Shown here: positions 1 through 9,108 of the stretch, in pieces | Numbering within the stretch: the stretch's first letter is position 1 | Layout: every line of letters begins with the position of its first letter | DNA from: Flavobacterium lutivivi | Lineage (GTDB): Bacteria; Bacteroidota; Bacteroidia; Flavobacteriales; Flavobacteriaceae | Reading direction: 5' to 3' | Assembly (NCBI RefSeq): GCF_014642275.1 | Contig: NZ_BMIM01000001.1 | Location: forward strand, 62,001-126,000 | Length of the DNA stretch: 64,000 nt | Notes under the pieces: generated by a model | What the model was told of the DNA's origin: nothing | The model's input: only the letters and a program-made list of their open reading frames with translations | Database searches by the model: none | Position numbers and translations under genes: made by a program

Positions 1-361
1 TTAAACCTGAATTTGGTAACGTGTTTTCTGGATTTACATAAATCCCTTCAGCATTATCAAAACCTGCTTTGAGCTCAATTCCATACCAAGTTGGCACTTT
101 GAAACTGCTATTTAAGATGGAATAATATTCTTTGTCTTTGAATTGTTTTTTGTCGAAATCCACTTCAATTTTTGGGTCAAAAGCACCACGAGCTTGCATC
201 AAGTTGGCTTGAGCTTCATTGAGTTTTAAATCAGCCTGTTTTACCAAAGGATGGTATTTTTTTACATAACCTAAATACTCATTGAATGTTAGTTCTTTAC
301 TATCTCTTTCTTGAGCAAATAGAGAAAATGTAAAAAACAAAAACAGTATTATCTTCTTCAT
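1..361 (-). CDS. TolC-family outer membrane efflux protein (N-terminal part)
   Basis: Only the first 120 codons are in the window; the gene runs off the left edge. The ATG shares one base with the stop of the adaptor gene (TAATG). The product begins with a signal peptide (MKKIILFLFFTFSLFAQ) followed by LTFNEYLGYVKKYHPLV and a helical stretch rich in Gln, Asn and Ala (LKLNEAQANLMQARGAFDPK). This is the usual opening of TolC-type outer membrane factors, which form a trimeric channel through the outer membrane. Position after the adaptor and ABC genes makes it the outer membrane part of the same exporter. Family assignment rests on the N-terminus and context only. Confidence 0.85.
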   Translation of the reverse strand, partial: MKKIILFLFFTFSLFAQERDSKELTFNEYLGYVKKYHPLVKQADLKLNEAQANLMQARGAFDPKIEVDFDKKQFKDKEYYSILNSSFKVPTWYGIELKAGFDNAEGIYVNPENTLPNSGL

Positions 362-1707
362 TATTTCTTATCTTTTGTTGTTTCAGATTTTGGTTGATAA
401 TAGTTAGGTGGAAAACCATTAAGTTTTCGCCAAATTTCAAACCAAATTGGAACATTGTCCAACAAAGCTAGCGTTTGCGCACCAGATCCAATGCTCACTT
501 GTTTTGGCCAAGGTTCTTCGTCTTTGTCTGGAGCAATAAGCACTCTGAATTTTCCGTTGGGCGAAATAAAATTTTCAACCGCCACAATTCTTCCTCCAAA
601 AGTGCCATAACTCATATTGGGCCAACCTGAAAATACCACTGTAGGCCAACCATCAAACCATACACGAACTTTTTCGCCTTTGTGAACTAAAGGTAAATCT
701 GTGGGAGAAACAAAAGTTTCAACAGCAATATCATATTTAGCAGGCATAATGCTCACAATCTGTGTTCCTTCTTTGATAGTTTCACCAATTCCCGATTGAA
801 TTGCACGATTTACATAACCATCTTGTGGCGCTTTGATGTAATACATTCCGTTGCGAATTTGATAATTTACATATTGATTTTGCAGTTTGTTGACTTGCGC
901 TTCGGTATCATATTGACTGCTCAATGCGGTGTATTGATCGCCTCTTGCTTTTGATGCTTTTTCGGTATATTCAGCATTAATTCTGTTGATTTCTACTTGA
1001 GCATTTATCAACTCGTTTTTGCTGGCCAAAAGTTTGTTTTCTTGTGTAATGATTTTTGCTTCTACATCCTGAAGTTTCAATCTTTTTTCTTCAACATCTG
1101 TCAATGGTTTTAAACCTTCTTTGTTTAAAGTTACCGAACGATTAAATTGTGTTTGAGCAATTTTTATTTGTGTTTTTACGGCTTCTAAATCCATGCTGTC
1201 GCTCTTTACTTTTAATAAAGATTGGCGAATTTTGTTTTGTGCTTGCTGAAGTTTCAATCTTTTTTCGTTTTCAATAGCATTGATTTGAGCAGCAAGCGAT
1301 GTTACTTTTCCACCATATGATTGAACGGCTAATTTTTTTGCTTCAACTTGACTTTTAGTGTTTTGAACCAGATTTGGGTCAAAATAATCTTCTTTTATTT
1401 CCGAAATAAATAGAATGGTATCACCTTTTCTAACAAAATCGCCTTCTTGCACGTACCATTTTTCTATTCTACCAGCAATTGCTGATTGAATGGTTTGTGG
1501 TCTTTGGTCAGGTTTTAAAGTGGTTACTGAACCAGAACCTGAAATGTTTTGTGTCCAAGGAAGAAATAAAATCAACAACCCAACGATTGAGGTGTAAAGA
1601 ATTATTTTGTTCAATATCTTGTAATGCGGCCTGTTAGACAAGTTTTTCACACTACTATATCGATCGATGTTTTCTGTAATTGGATTTTTTTTAGAAATGT
1701 TTAGCAT
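361..1707 (-). CDS. HlyD-like periplasmic adaptor of the ABC exporter
   Basis: A 448-residue membrane fusion protein. It has a short cytoplasmic N-terminus, one membrane segment at about residues 33-52 (ILYTSIVGLLILFLPW), a biotinyl-lipoyl half motif around residues 70-100 (AGRIEKWYVQEGDFVRKGDTIL), a long coiled-coil hairpin from about 115 to 285, the second lipoyl half (IKAPQDGYVNRAIQSGIGETIKEG) and a beta-barrel region. Such adaptors link an inner membrane ABC exporter to a TolC channel. It lies 5 bases after the ABC gene and touches the TolC gene, so the three should be co-transcribed. The substrate cannot be read from the sequence; a peptide or protein toxin type substrate is typical for this layout. 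Confidence 0.88.
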   Translation of the reverse strand: MLNISKKNPITENIDRYSSVKNLSNRPHYKILNKIILYTSIVGLLILFLPWTQNISGSGSVTTLKPDQRPQTIQSAIAGRIEKWYVQEGDFVRKGDTILFISEIKEDYFDPNLVQNTKSQVEAKKLAVQSYGGKVTSLAAQINAIENEKRLKLQQAQNKIRQSLLKVKSDSMDLEAVKTQIKIAQTQFNRSVTLNKEGLKPLTDVEEKRLKLQDVEAKIITQENKLLASKNELINAQVEINRINAEYTEKASKARGDQYTALSSQYDTEAQVNKLQNQYVNYQIRNGMYYIKAPQDGYVNRAIQSGIGETIKEGTQIVSIMPAKYDIAVETFVSPTDLPLVHKGEKVRVWFDGWPTVVFSGWPNMSYGTFGGRIVAVENFISPNGKFRVLIAPDKDEEPWPKQVSIGSGAQTLALLDNVPIWFEIWRKLNGFPPNYYQPKSETTKDKK

Positions 1708-1712
1708 GGCAA

Positions 1713-3377
1713 TTATTCTTTAATGTCAGCAATTATTTTTCCATTTTGCATGGTTATTTTTCGATTACATTTTTGTTTCCAATAATCATTTTTTGAAGAA
1801 ACAATAACAGTCCATTTATTTTTTTCATCAGTAATAAAATCAATTATTTCTTTCATAGCTTCTTTATCCATTTTGTCTAAAGGTTCTTCATAGAAAAGAA
1901 TTTTCGGTTTATTTACTATGCTTCTCGCTAAAAGAATTTTCTGCGCATTGGATGAAGAAAGTTGTCTTCCATCTGGGAAAATTTTTGTTTCTAATCCATT
2001 TGGTAAAGACTTAATAAAACTTCCCAGTTTTACACTATCAATTGCCCATTTTACGTCTTCATCTGTAATTAGCGGATTATTGAAAGTGATGTTTTCTAAA
2101 ATTGTTCCTTCAAATGGTGTTTCACCTTGTGTGATGGTTCCTATTTGCGAACGATATTGAATTAAATCAATTTTTTTGTAGGTATCATCGTTTATAAAGA
2201 ATGAACCCGATGTTGGTTTTATTGCACCAGAGAGAATTTTAATAAGTGTAGTTTTTCCCGAACCATTATCTCCTTCGAGATATATTTTATCTGATGGATT
2301 TATTTTTAAATTTATTTTGTCTAAAACATAATCTGGTGAGTCAGGAAACTTAAATCTTAGGTTTTCTGTTTCCAAAGCAATATTTGTAAAACAATAATCT
2401 AAATTTTTTGAAGGAGTTTCTTCTATTGATAAATCTACAATTTGACCTATTTTTTCTACAGAAGTCAACACATCATAAAAACTCTCTAGTCCTAGAATTA
2501 TTTTTTCTACAGAGTTGATAACTAATAAAATAATAATTTCTGCGGCAACAAACTGACCAATATTCATTTTTTGGTTTAAAACCAAATAACCTCCAATCAA
2601 CAATAGACTTGCGGTAATAATTATTTTGAAACCAATTAATTGACTGAATTGTCTTTTGATTATTTTAAAATGTTTTTCTCGATAATTCAAATATTCCTCA
2701 ACCAAAACGTTGTTTTTGTTAAGTGCAAAATCAAAATGTTCTTGTCTTTTGAAACTAAAATTATTGCGAGCAATTTCCTGTAACCAACTGGCAACTTTGT
2801 ATTTGTATTTTGATTCCTTCAAGCTAGTTGAAAGTCCAGAATTATAAGAAAACTTGAAAATGATATACAATAATGCTAGTAGCAGAATACCAAATACAAT
2901 AAAAAATGGATGATAAAATGACAATAAAATGATACCAAATATTATTTGTAAAATAGCCGTAGAAAAGTCAATTAATAGTTTTGATGTACCTTTTTGAATA
3001 GTCAAAGTATCAAAAAAACGGTTTGCTAACTCTGGTGGATATTGGTTGTAAAAATCTTCAAATTTTATTTTTGGAATTCTATAACTAAATTCAAATGAGG
3101 AACGAACAAAGATTTTTTGTTGTAAATTTTCGGTAATTCTTAACTGCATTAATGATAAAATGCCAACCAAAGCGACACCAATGACAACCACTATTACGAG
3201 AACTATCCAAGAAACACTTACTCTTCCTGATTGTATTAGGTTTATGATAGCTTGTATTCCCAAGGGTAACGACAAACTTATTAACCCAGAAAAAATAGCA
3301 TAGAAAATAATCTGCGAAATGTCTTTTCTGTCCAGTTTTAAAAGATTAAACAAACGTTGCAAAGGCGTATTATTCAT
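1713..3377 (-). CDS. ABC exporter, fused membrane and ATP-binding domains, degenerate ATPase motifs
   Basis: A 554-residue half-transporter: a six-helix type I exporter membrane domain (about residues 20-300) followed by a nucleotide-binding domain. Walker A is intact (GDNGSGKTT, residues 369-377) and a Q-loop Gln is present (GTITQGETPF). The other motifs are off: the signature is LSSSNAQ instead of LSGGQ (about 473-479), Walker B reads ILFYEEP with Glu where Asp is expected (about 493-499), and the switch region reads VIVSSKN with no His. No peptidase C39 domain is present. As a likely homodimer, both ATP sites would be altered. It lies between the TetR gene (6 bases) and the HlyD-like gene (5 bases). 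Exporter identity is firm; whether it hydrolyses ATP normally is open. Confidence 0.88.
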   Translation of the reverse strand: MNNTPLQRLFNLLKLDRKDISQIIFYAIFSGLISLSLPLGIQAIINLIQSGRVSVSWIVLVIVVVIGVALVGILSLMQLRITENLQQKIFVRSSFEFSYRIPKIKFEDFYNQYPPELANRFFDTLTIQKGTSKLLIDFSTAILQIIFGIILLSFYHPFFIVFGILLLALLYIIFKFSYNSGLSTSLKESKYKYKVASWLQEIARNNFSFKRQEHFDFALNKNNVLVEEYLNYREKHFKIIKRQFSQLIGFKIIITASLLLIGGYLVLNQKMNIGQFVAAEIIILLVINSVEKIILGLESFYDVLTSVEKIGQIVDLSIEETPSKNLDYCFTNIALETENLRFKFPDSPDYVLDKINLKINPSDKIYLEGDNGSGKTTLIKILSGAIKPTSGSFFINDDTYKKIDLIQYRSQIGTITQGETPFEGTILENITFNNPLITDEDVKWAIDSVKLGSFIKSLPNGLETKIFPDGRQLSSSNAQKILLARSIVNKPKILFYEEPLDKMDKEAMKEIIDFITDEKNKWTVIVSSKNDYWKQKCNRKITMQNGKIIADIKE

Positions 3378-3383
3378 GATGTT

Positions 3384-4055
3384 TTACTTTAATGTTTTTT
3401 CAATTAAGTCGATATAAAAGTCAGTAGGTGAAATGGTTTCACTACAGTTTGTTATAGTTTTTAGATGGTTTTTCAAAAAATGTTGATGCAAAGCACCTTC
3501 TACTATTGACGATGCTAAACTTTTTGCAAAAGCATAATTAGGGTTTACATCTGCTATTAGTTCAACAATCCTGTTAATTACTCTCTTGTACACTATAAAA
3601 AAATCTTTTTTATTCTCTTCGTCAACTTCCTTGGTTAGTAAGGTTTTGGTGAACTCTTGAATGATTATTTTATTAAGAATTGATTCATTTATATGTTGAG
3701 TGGCACTATCGTCTTCTATTTTTTCAGTAACTATGGTTATTCCTTTTTTTAGGCGTTCCATAGAATCGCTGATATTAGTTGTTGCAAATGCCAATCTATA
3801 TTCAATCCAACCCCAATACCATGAAGAAAGATAAAGCATCAAATTGTGTTTGCTTTCAAAATAGCGGTATATGGAACTTTCATTGGAGTTTATTTTTTCT
3901 CCTAACTTTTTGAAAGTAAAATTCTCAAATCCAATTTCATCTATTAAAATGATGCTGTGTTGTATGATTTTTTTACCCAACTCAGAAGTTTCAGGGTTTT
4001 TCACATACAGTTTGTCGTTAACCGAAATAATAATATTAGACAATATAGTTTGCAT
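3384..4055 (-). CDS. TetR/AcrR-family transcriptional regulator
   Basis: A TetR-type repressor of about 223 residues. The N-terminal helix-turn-helix is clear: KKIIQHSIILIDEIGFENFTF then KLGEKINSNESSIYRYFESKHNLM, including the typical SxxxYRYFxSK recognition helix. The C-terminal ligand domain is not recognisable. I use the ATG at 4055; the reading frame extends upstream to a TTG at 4076, but a -7 box (TATATTTG on the minus strand, 4081-4074) covers that position. It is the first gene of the exporter operon, and a perfect 17-bp palindrome sits directly upstream, so it probably represses its own operon in response to a compound the exporter removes. Confidence 0.88.
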   Translation of the reverse strand: MQTILSNIIISVNDKLYVKNPETSELGKKIIQHSIILIDEIGFENFTFKKLGEKINSNESSIYRYFESKHNLMLYLSSWYWGWIEYRLAFATTNISDSMERLKKGITIVTEKIEDDSATQHINESILNKIIIQEFTKTLLTKEVDEENKKDFFIVYKRVINRIVELIADVNPNYAFAKSLASSIVEGALHQHFLKNHLKTITNCSETISPTDFYIDLIEKTLK

Positions 4056-4073
4056 TTTTAATATAATTTTATG

Positions 4074-4096
4074 CAAATATAATAGTAATACTATTA
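4074..4096 (-). promoter_or_regulatory. TetR-exporter operon promoter with palindromic operator
   Basis: On the minus strand TATATTTG (4081-4074) matches the Bacteroidota -7 box. It is abutted by the perfect palindrome TAATAGTAATACTATTA (4080-4096; 8-bp arms around one base), a size and symmetry typical of TetR operators. Binding there would block RNA polymerase. No clear -33 TTG is seen. Operator function is inferred. Confidence 0.65.
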
Positions 4097-4131
4097 ATTA
4101 TGAGATTTTAACTTTTATTTATGCTTTGTCC

Positions 4132-4163
4132 AAAAAAAAAGAGATTCAATTTTGAATCTCTTT
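4132..4163 (-). terminator. Intrinsic terminator of gpmI
   Basis: Stem GAGATTCAA/TTGAATCTC (4141-4149 and 4152-4160), extended by A/T pairs. On the minus strand it is followed by a run of U from the plus-strand A9 at 4132-4140. It lies 14 bases after the gpmI stop. Confidence 0.8.
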
Positions 4164-4176
4164 AATTAATTTATTT

Positions 4177-5703
4177 CTAAAGTCTTGCTAGCAAGGATCT
4201 ACCCGTCATGACTTCGGGTTTTTTAATTCCCATGAGTTCAAGAATTGTTGGTGAAATATCACCAAGAACGCCATCTCTAACCGGCAAATGTTCTTTGTCA
4301 ACAAGAATCATCGGAACAGGATTGGTTGTGTGAGCAGTGTTTGGAGAACCATCAGGATTAATCATGGTTTCGCAATTTCCGTGGTCAGCTATGATTATTG
4401 TAGTGTAATTATTATCTAGAGCAGTTTCAACCACTTCTTTCACACAAATATCTACTGCTTCACATGCTTTTATTGCAGCTTCCATTATGCCAGTATGACC
4501 AACCATGTCTCCATTGGCAAAATTGAGACATACAAAATCTACTTCACCTTTTTTGAGTTCGGGAACTAAAGCATCTTTTAGTTCATAAGCACTCATTTCG
4601 GGTTGTAAATCATAAGTAGCAACTTTTGGTGAGTTTCTTAATATTCTTGTTTCTCCTTCAAATGGAATTTCTCTTCCGCCAGAAAAGAAAAATGTTACAT
4701 GAGGGTATTTTTCGGTTTCAGCAATACGGATTTGCTTTTTGCCAGCTTTTTCCAAAACTTCTCCAAGTGTTTCATTTAGATTGTCTTTGTCATAAATTAC
4801 ATGAACATTCTGAAAAGTATCATCATAATTTGTCATGGTAACATAATACAAGTCTAGTTTTTCCATGTCAAATTCTGGAAAATCTTTTTGAGAAAGCACT
4901 TCAGTGAGTTCTCTTCCTCTGTCGGTTCTGAAATTGAAGAAGATAACTACGTCATTATTTTGAATTGTAGCTAATGGGTTTCCTGTTTCATCAACAACTA
5001 CAATAGGTTCAATGAATTCATCAGTGATTTCTTTTTTGTAACTTTCTAAAACTGATAAGGCTGAGTCATTTGTTTTTTCTCCAGTTCCATTTGCGACCAA
5101 ATCATAAGCTTTTTTTACTCTTTCCCAGCGTTTGTCTCTATCCATTGCATAATAGCGACCTACAACTGATGCTAGTTTTGCTGGTGTATCATAAATATAA
5201 TTTTGTAAATCTTCAATATATGTAATTCCAGATTTTGGATCAACATCACGACCATCGGTAAAAGCATGAATAAAAAGTTTTTGAAGGCCAAAACTAGTTG
5301 CTGCATCAATCAAACCTCTTAAATGTGAAGTGTGTGAATGCACACCGCCATCCGATAATAACCCCAGAAAATGAACATTTACATTTTTATCTTTTGCATA
5401 TTGAAAAGCATCAACCAAAGTTTTTTCGTTGTTGATAGTTTTATTTTCAACTGCCAAATTAATTTTTACTAAATCTTGGTAAACAATTCTTCCTGCGCCA
5501 AGGTTCATATGCCCAACTTCAGAATTTCCCATTTGTCCTTCAGGTAAACCTACGTTTAAACCATCGGTTCTCAATTGAGCATTTGGGTATTTATGATATA
5601 AACTATCTATAAAAGGTGTATTGGCATTATCAATTGCAGAAACTTTTGGGTCTGGAGATTTTCCCCAACCATCTAGTATCATTAGGATTACTTTTTTGTT
5701 CAT
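4177..5703 (-). CDS. gpmI: 2,3-bisphosphoglycerate-independent phosphoglycerate mutase
   Basis: A 508-residue cytosolic glycolytic enzyme that interconverts 3- and 2-phosphoglycerate through a phosphoserine intermediate with two metal ions. Family signatures are complete: MILDGWG at residues 7-13 (metal-binding Asp), GNSEVGHMNLGAGR with the catalytic Ser at 61, DGGVHSH, TDGRDVDPKSG, GRYYAMDRDKRWER, NFRTDRGREL, NFANGDMVGHTG and IIIADHGNCE. The length is normal. It is transcribed alone: a -7 box lies 15 bases upstream and an intrinsic terminator follows. Confidence 0.97.
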   Translation of the reverse strand: MNKKVILMILDGWGKSPDPKVSAIDNANTPFIDSLYHKYPNAQLRTDGLNVGLPEGQMGNSEVGHMNLGAGRIVYQDLVKINLAVENKTINNEKTLVDAFQYAKDKNVNVHFLGLLSDGGVHSHTSHLRGLIDAATSFGLQKLFIHAFTDGRDVDPKSGITYIEDLQNYIYDTPAKLASVVGRYYAMDRDKRWERVKKAYDLVANGTGEKTNDSALSVLESYKKEITDEFIEPIVVVDETGNPLATIQNNDVVIFFNFRTDRGRELTEVLSQKDFPEFDMEKLDLYYVTMTNYDDTFQNVHVIYDKDNLNETLGEVLEKAGKKQIRIAETEKYPHVTFFFSGGREIPFEGETRILRNSPKVATYDLQPEMSAYELKDALVPELKKGEVDFVCLNFANGDMVGHTGIMEAAIKACEAVDICVKEVVETALDNNYTTIIIADHGNCETMINPDGSPNTAHTTNPVPMILVDKEHLPVRDGVLGDISPTILELMGIKKPEVMTGRSLLARL

Positions 5704-5718
5704 GGCTTAAAATTTTTG

Positions 5719-5726
5719 CAAAGATA
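5719..5726 (-). promoter_or_regulatory. gpmI -7 box
   Basis: The minus strand reads TATCTTTG, an exact TAnnTTTG match ending 15 bases before the gpmI ATG. No matching -33 TTG was seen. Confidence 0.5.
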
Positions 5727-5757
5727 AATCATTTTAAGCACCTGAAACTACTATTAA

Positions 5758-8217
5758 TTAGTTTAAATTAACCGAGTGCTTTTTCTTTTTAAGTGAATTG
5801 TAATCAATGTAATATCTAACACTCAAAGAAAGAACATGACTTAGATTATCAGGGCTAATTGCTTCGTTGAAATTTTTGGAAATGCTATGTTCAAATTCGC
5901 GACTAAACAACGATGAACTGTTGCGATAAAGTAGCGAAACTTGGCTTCCTGGAGCAAACCACCAGCTGTAGCTTAAATCAAAATTCCAAATGTTGAGGTT
6001 TTGATTTTTGTTTGTAGAATAATCGAAATTATCAATTAATGAGCCATCATCTTGTAACGTTAAAAAGCGTTTATTAACTACATAAGACCAATAATACCTT
6101 GCTTGAAGATTTATAGTCATAACATTGTTGATTGAGTATTTTCCAACGATAGTGTTTGTATAAGTAATTCTGTTTCTTCTGGCGAAAATTGTGTTATCTG
6201 CATCATCAAATGCAACCCAGCCAGTATTGTTATTTTGTCGATAAAAATTAAACTTATATATCAACAAAAGCCTGTCGCTGAATCTATATCTTGGTGAGAT
6301 ATAAAATCCATAGTTCACACGTTCTCTTTCATTAATAAAATTAAAAGAAGGGTTTAAGTCAATAGCAAATCTGTTATTGTAATTTGAAGAAAAGAAATAA
6401 TAGAAGTTCAAATATTCAGGTATTTTAACAAATTTTGTTTCTCCAGCAGATCGTGGTTCGTAGAAATCATAGGTTACTATTGGCGATGTGCTTGCGCCAA
6501 ATCCGGTATAATTGTTTTTCTTGCTGGTTGTGTCAAAATTCAAATTAAACGATGCTGTTTGTATCATTCCAGTTCTGTTATCAAATTCAGAATACAAATT
6601 CAAAAAGGACTGAAAAGTGTTGAAATTCATATTTGGATTTAATATTCTATAACTCAAATTTGAAAAAACGGCATGGTAATGATTTTGAAAGTTAATCCCT
6701 AAATCATTGTTGTCATATTGATTTGAAACATACTGTGCGCCAACATTGAACCTATATTTTCCTTTTGTTTTTCCAAAGTCTAACGAAGTGTCATAACCTT
6801 TTCTGTCATCAATATTAGGAATTTCATTCACGTAGCTATATTTGAAACTTCCGTTTAAGTTAAAAGTATTCTCTTTTGTGTTTAAATCCCAAACCAATGC
6901 AGAAACATTTGCATCTCTAAACTCGCCATTTCTTGTAACATTTGTATTGATTAAACTAACAGAAGAGTTTTGATTAAAACGTTGGTCTAATACTAAAACA
7001 TTGTAATTTGATAAAGGATCTACAACTACATCTCTGTCCTGAATGGTTTGTGAACCATCAGGATTATCAATGGTTTTTCTAATGGTGGTTTTGGTTTTTT
7101 CAGTAACCGCATTTAGAATACCAACACCTAGACCGTTTTTTGTTCTTCCTGAAACCTTCAAGGCATTGAGTAAGTTTGTGTTACTTGGATAATTGAGCAA
7201 CTCTTCATCGCTGGCCAATTCTGGATAAAAACTTGGTGAACCTCCAATTCTTCTAGAATAGAGCAATCCACCTTTGTTGAACAAATCGGTTCCTTCTGTG
7301 AAAAAAGGTCTGTTTTCTGAAAACTGTTGTTCAAAAGCGCTTAAGTTTAGTTCTACGTTGTCAAATTTTGTTTGTCCAAAGTCGGGAATTAAGATAGCAT
7401 CCAATGTGAAAGCATCATTAATCCCATATTTAATATCTAAACCTCCTTTGAATTCGCCAGTCGATTTTTCACCTTTTTTTACATATAAATAGGATGAAGT
7501 GTAGGGAATAAAAAATAATCGGGTAGGAGTTTCTATGTTTTCTATTCCTTCAAGAATTCCTGCTTGTGTACTTTCATTAGTAATTTTATTATTAATGAGA
7601 CTCCAAGTATATTGTTCACGAGTTTTTCTAACTTCTCTATAAAAGTTTAAACCCCAAGTTTGTTTTTCAGATTTTGGGAATCGCAAAGCAGCATAAGGAA
7701 TTTTCATCTCAACAACCCAACCAATATCTGTTATGGTAACTTTGCTTTGCCAAATGGCATCCCAACTGAAGTCTTCACCGTTTGCTGTGGTGTAAATACC
7801 ATCTTGTTGAACTCCTGCTGCACTAACAAAAAAACGAAATTCTTGTTGTCCATCATTATACCCATTAAAGAAAACGCCAAAGTGATCAGCAGTGGCAAAA
7901 TCATCTCTTTTTGTGATTTCTCTTTTGATATTATTTGGATTACTGTCGTAAAGTATTGCTCCAACATAAACGGCTTCTTGATCGTAAATGACTTTTACAT
8001 CAGTTTTTAAGTCTTTGGATATTTCTTTTCCATTATCAGGAAAAATCATTACAAAATCGGTTGCAACCTCTGCCTCTTCCCAAGATTTTTCAGACAATTT
8101 CCCGTCAATCGAAATTTTTTCAGTAGTAATAGTTGTATGTAAATTTTTTTTCTGACCAAAAAAATTATTCATATACAGGGAAAATGTTAGAATATAGAAT
8201 ATGGCTTTTTTGGGCAT
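5758..8217 (-). CDS. DUF5916 outer membrane protein with CBM9-like N-terminal domain
   Basis: About 819 residues. A signal peptide (MPKKAIFYILTFSLYMNNFFGQ) is followed by a carbohydrate-binding family 9-like domain (about residues 35-230: ISIDGKLSEKSWEEAE, VKVIYDQEAVYVGAILYDS, WVVEMKIPYAALRFPKSEKQTWGLNFYREVRKTREQYTW). The rest is a large beta-rich region with many aromatic alternating strands, typical of an outer membrane barrel. This is the architecture of the DUF5916 family, common in Bacteroidota and of unknown function; ligand uptake or sugar binding at the cell surface is a guess. I chose the ATG at 8217: the frame extends to a TTG at 8241, but that codon lies inside the -7 box. Confidence 0.85.
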   Translation of the reverse strand: MPKKAIFYILTFSLYMNNFFGQKKNLHTTITTEKISIDGKLSEKSWEEAEVATDFVMIFPDNGKEISKDLKTDVKVIYDQEAVYVGAILYDSNPNNIKREITKRDDFATADHFGVFFNGYNDGQQEFRFFVSAAGVQQDGIYTTANGEDFSWDAIWQSKVTITDIGWVVEMKIPYAALRFPKSEKQTWGLNFYREVRKTREQYTWSLINNKITNESTQAGILEGIENIETPTRLFFIPYTSSYLYVKKGEKSTGEFKGGLDIKYGINDAFTLDAILIPDFGQTKFDNVELNLSAFEQQFSENRPFFTEGTDLFNKGGLLYSRRIGGSPSFYPELASDEELLNYPSNTNLLNALKVSGRTKNGLGVGILNAVTEKTKTTIRKTIDNPDGSQTIQDRDVVVDPLSNYNVLVLDQRFNQNSSVSLINTNVTRNGEFRDANVSALVWDLNTKENTFNLNGSFKYSYVNEIPNIDDRKGYDTSLDFGKTKGKYRFNVGAQYVSNQYDNNDLGINFQNHYHAVFSNLSYRILNPNMNFNTFQSFLNLYSEFDNRTGMIQTASFNLNFDTTSKKNNYTGFGASTSPIVTYDFYEPRSAGETKFVKIPEYLNFYYFFSSNYNNRFAIDLNPSFNFINERERVNYGFYISPRYRFSDRLLLIYKFNFYRQNNNTGWVAFDDADNTIFARRNRITYTNTIVGKYSINNVMTINLQARYYWSYVVNKRFLTLQDDGSLIDNFDYSTNKNQNLNIWNFDLSYSWWFAPGSQVSLLYRNSSSLFSREFEHSISKNFNEAISPDNLSHVLSLSVRYYIDYNSLKKKKHSVNLN

Positions 8218-8238
8218 AAATACTGGCGTTTTGTCCAA

Positions 8239-8268
8239 CAAAAATAAATATTTAATTGATTTTCACAA
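8239..8268 (-). promoter_or_regulatory. Promoter of the DUF5916 gene
   Basis: The minus strand shows TTG (8268-8266), 19 bases, then TATTTTTG (8246-8239), matching the Bacteroidota TTG-N19-TAnnTTTG pattern. It ends 21 bases before the ATG at 8217 and helps fix that start. Confidence 0.7.
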
Positions 8269-8343
8269 CACTAAATACAATATTTATATTTCTTTTCCGT
8301 TATTAAACATTGTTATAAAAAATTTAAAAAGTTTTCGGTAAAA

Positions 8344-8374
8344 TTTGGAAAAGATTTTTTTTTTAATAGTTTTG
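8344..8374 (+). promoter_or_regulatory. Promoter of the YkuD_2-like L,D-transpeptidase gene
   Basis: TTTG (8344-8347), 19 bases, TAGTTTTG (8367-8374). This is a full match to the Bacteroidota promoter pattern; the start codon is 37 bases downstream. Confidence 0.7.
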
Positions 8375-8410
8375 CCTTCCCAAGTCTAATGATTAAACCT
8401 ATAAATTTCA

Positions 8411-9106
8411 ATGAATTACAGATTTTTTTCGCTTTTTGCCTTTGTGTTGTTTACTTCGTTTAGCAACATTCCCAGCTCAAATAATACGTTGCTTAAAGTT
8501 TCTGATGTAAAAACAGAAAAGCCACTTTCTATGGTTGAAACTGTTTATCAAACTTTGGATTCAAGAGAGTTTTCTATGCCTAGTTTTGAAAGTTTCAATC
8601 AAGCATTGGAAGGTTTTTATAAACTAAAAGAAAAAGGATTAGTACAAAGAGATGTTATTACTTTGATAGATTTTACTAAATCATCAAATCAAAAACGCCT
8701 TTGGGTAATTGACCTAGAAAACAATGTTGTTCTTTACAACACATTGGTTGCTCATGGGAAAAATTCTGGTGAAGAATTTGCAAATTCTTTCTCTAATAAA
8801 TCAGAGTCTTTTCAAAGCAGTTTGGGATTTTATATAACTGGTGAAGTATATAATGGAAAACATGGAATGTCACTAAAACTTGATGGAATAGAAAGAGGAT
8901 TTAATGATAATGCAAGAAATAGAGCGGTTGTTGTTCATGGAGCAGATTATGTTTCGGATTCTTTTATCAAAAATCACCAAAGATTAGGAAGAAGTCAAGG
9001 TTGTCCTGCAGTTCCTGTGGAAATGAACGAAAAAATAATCAATGCTATAAAAGGTAAATCCTGTTTATTTATCTATCATTCTTCAAAGAAAAATAGTCTG
9101 ATTTAG
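8411..9106 (+). CDS. Murein L,D-transpeptidase catalytic domain family protein (YkuD_2-like)
   Basis: A 231-residue exported protein. The signal peptide covers about residues 1-20 (FFSLFAFVLFTSFSNIPSS). The catalytic domain contains WVIDLENNVVLYNTLVAHGKNSG and the motif VVVHGADYVS...RLGRSQGCPAVP, with the active Cys in SQGCPA preceded by the conserved His. This matches the YkuD_2 (PF13645) family rather than classical YkuD. Such proteins are thought to modify peptidoglycan peptides in the periplasm; activity is not shown for most members. It has its own promoter and converges on a second, unrelated L,D-transpeptidase gene, the two stop codons lying only two bases apart. Confidence 0.88.
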   Translation: MNYRFFSLFAFVLFTSFSNIPSSNNTLLKVSDVKTEKPLSMVETVYQTLDSREFSMPSFESFNQALEGFYKLKEKGLVQRDVITLIDFTKSSNQKRLWVIDLENNVVLYNTLVAHGKNSGEEFANSFSNKSESFQSSLGFYITGEVYNGKHGMSLKLDGIERGFNDNARNRAVVVHGADYVSDSFIKNHQRLGRSQGCPAVPVEMNEKIINAIKGKSCLFIYHSSKKNSLI

Positions 9107-9108
9107 TT

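Noticed and set aside
7274-8010. Several open frames on the plus strand opposite the DUF5916 gene
   Set aside because: They are shadows of a well-supported long gene, with no family motifs and no promoters of their own.
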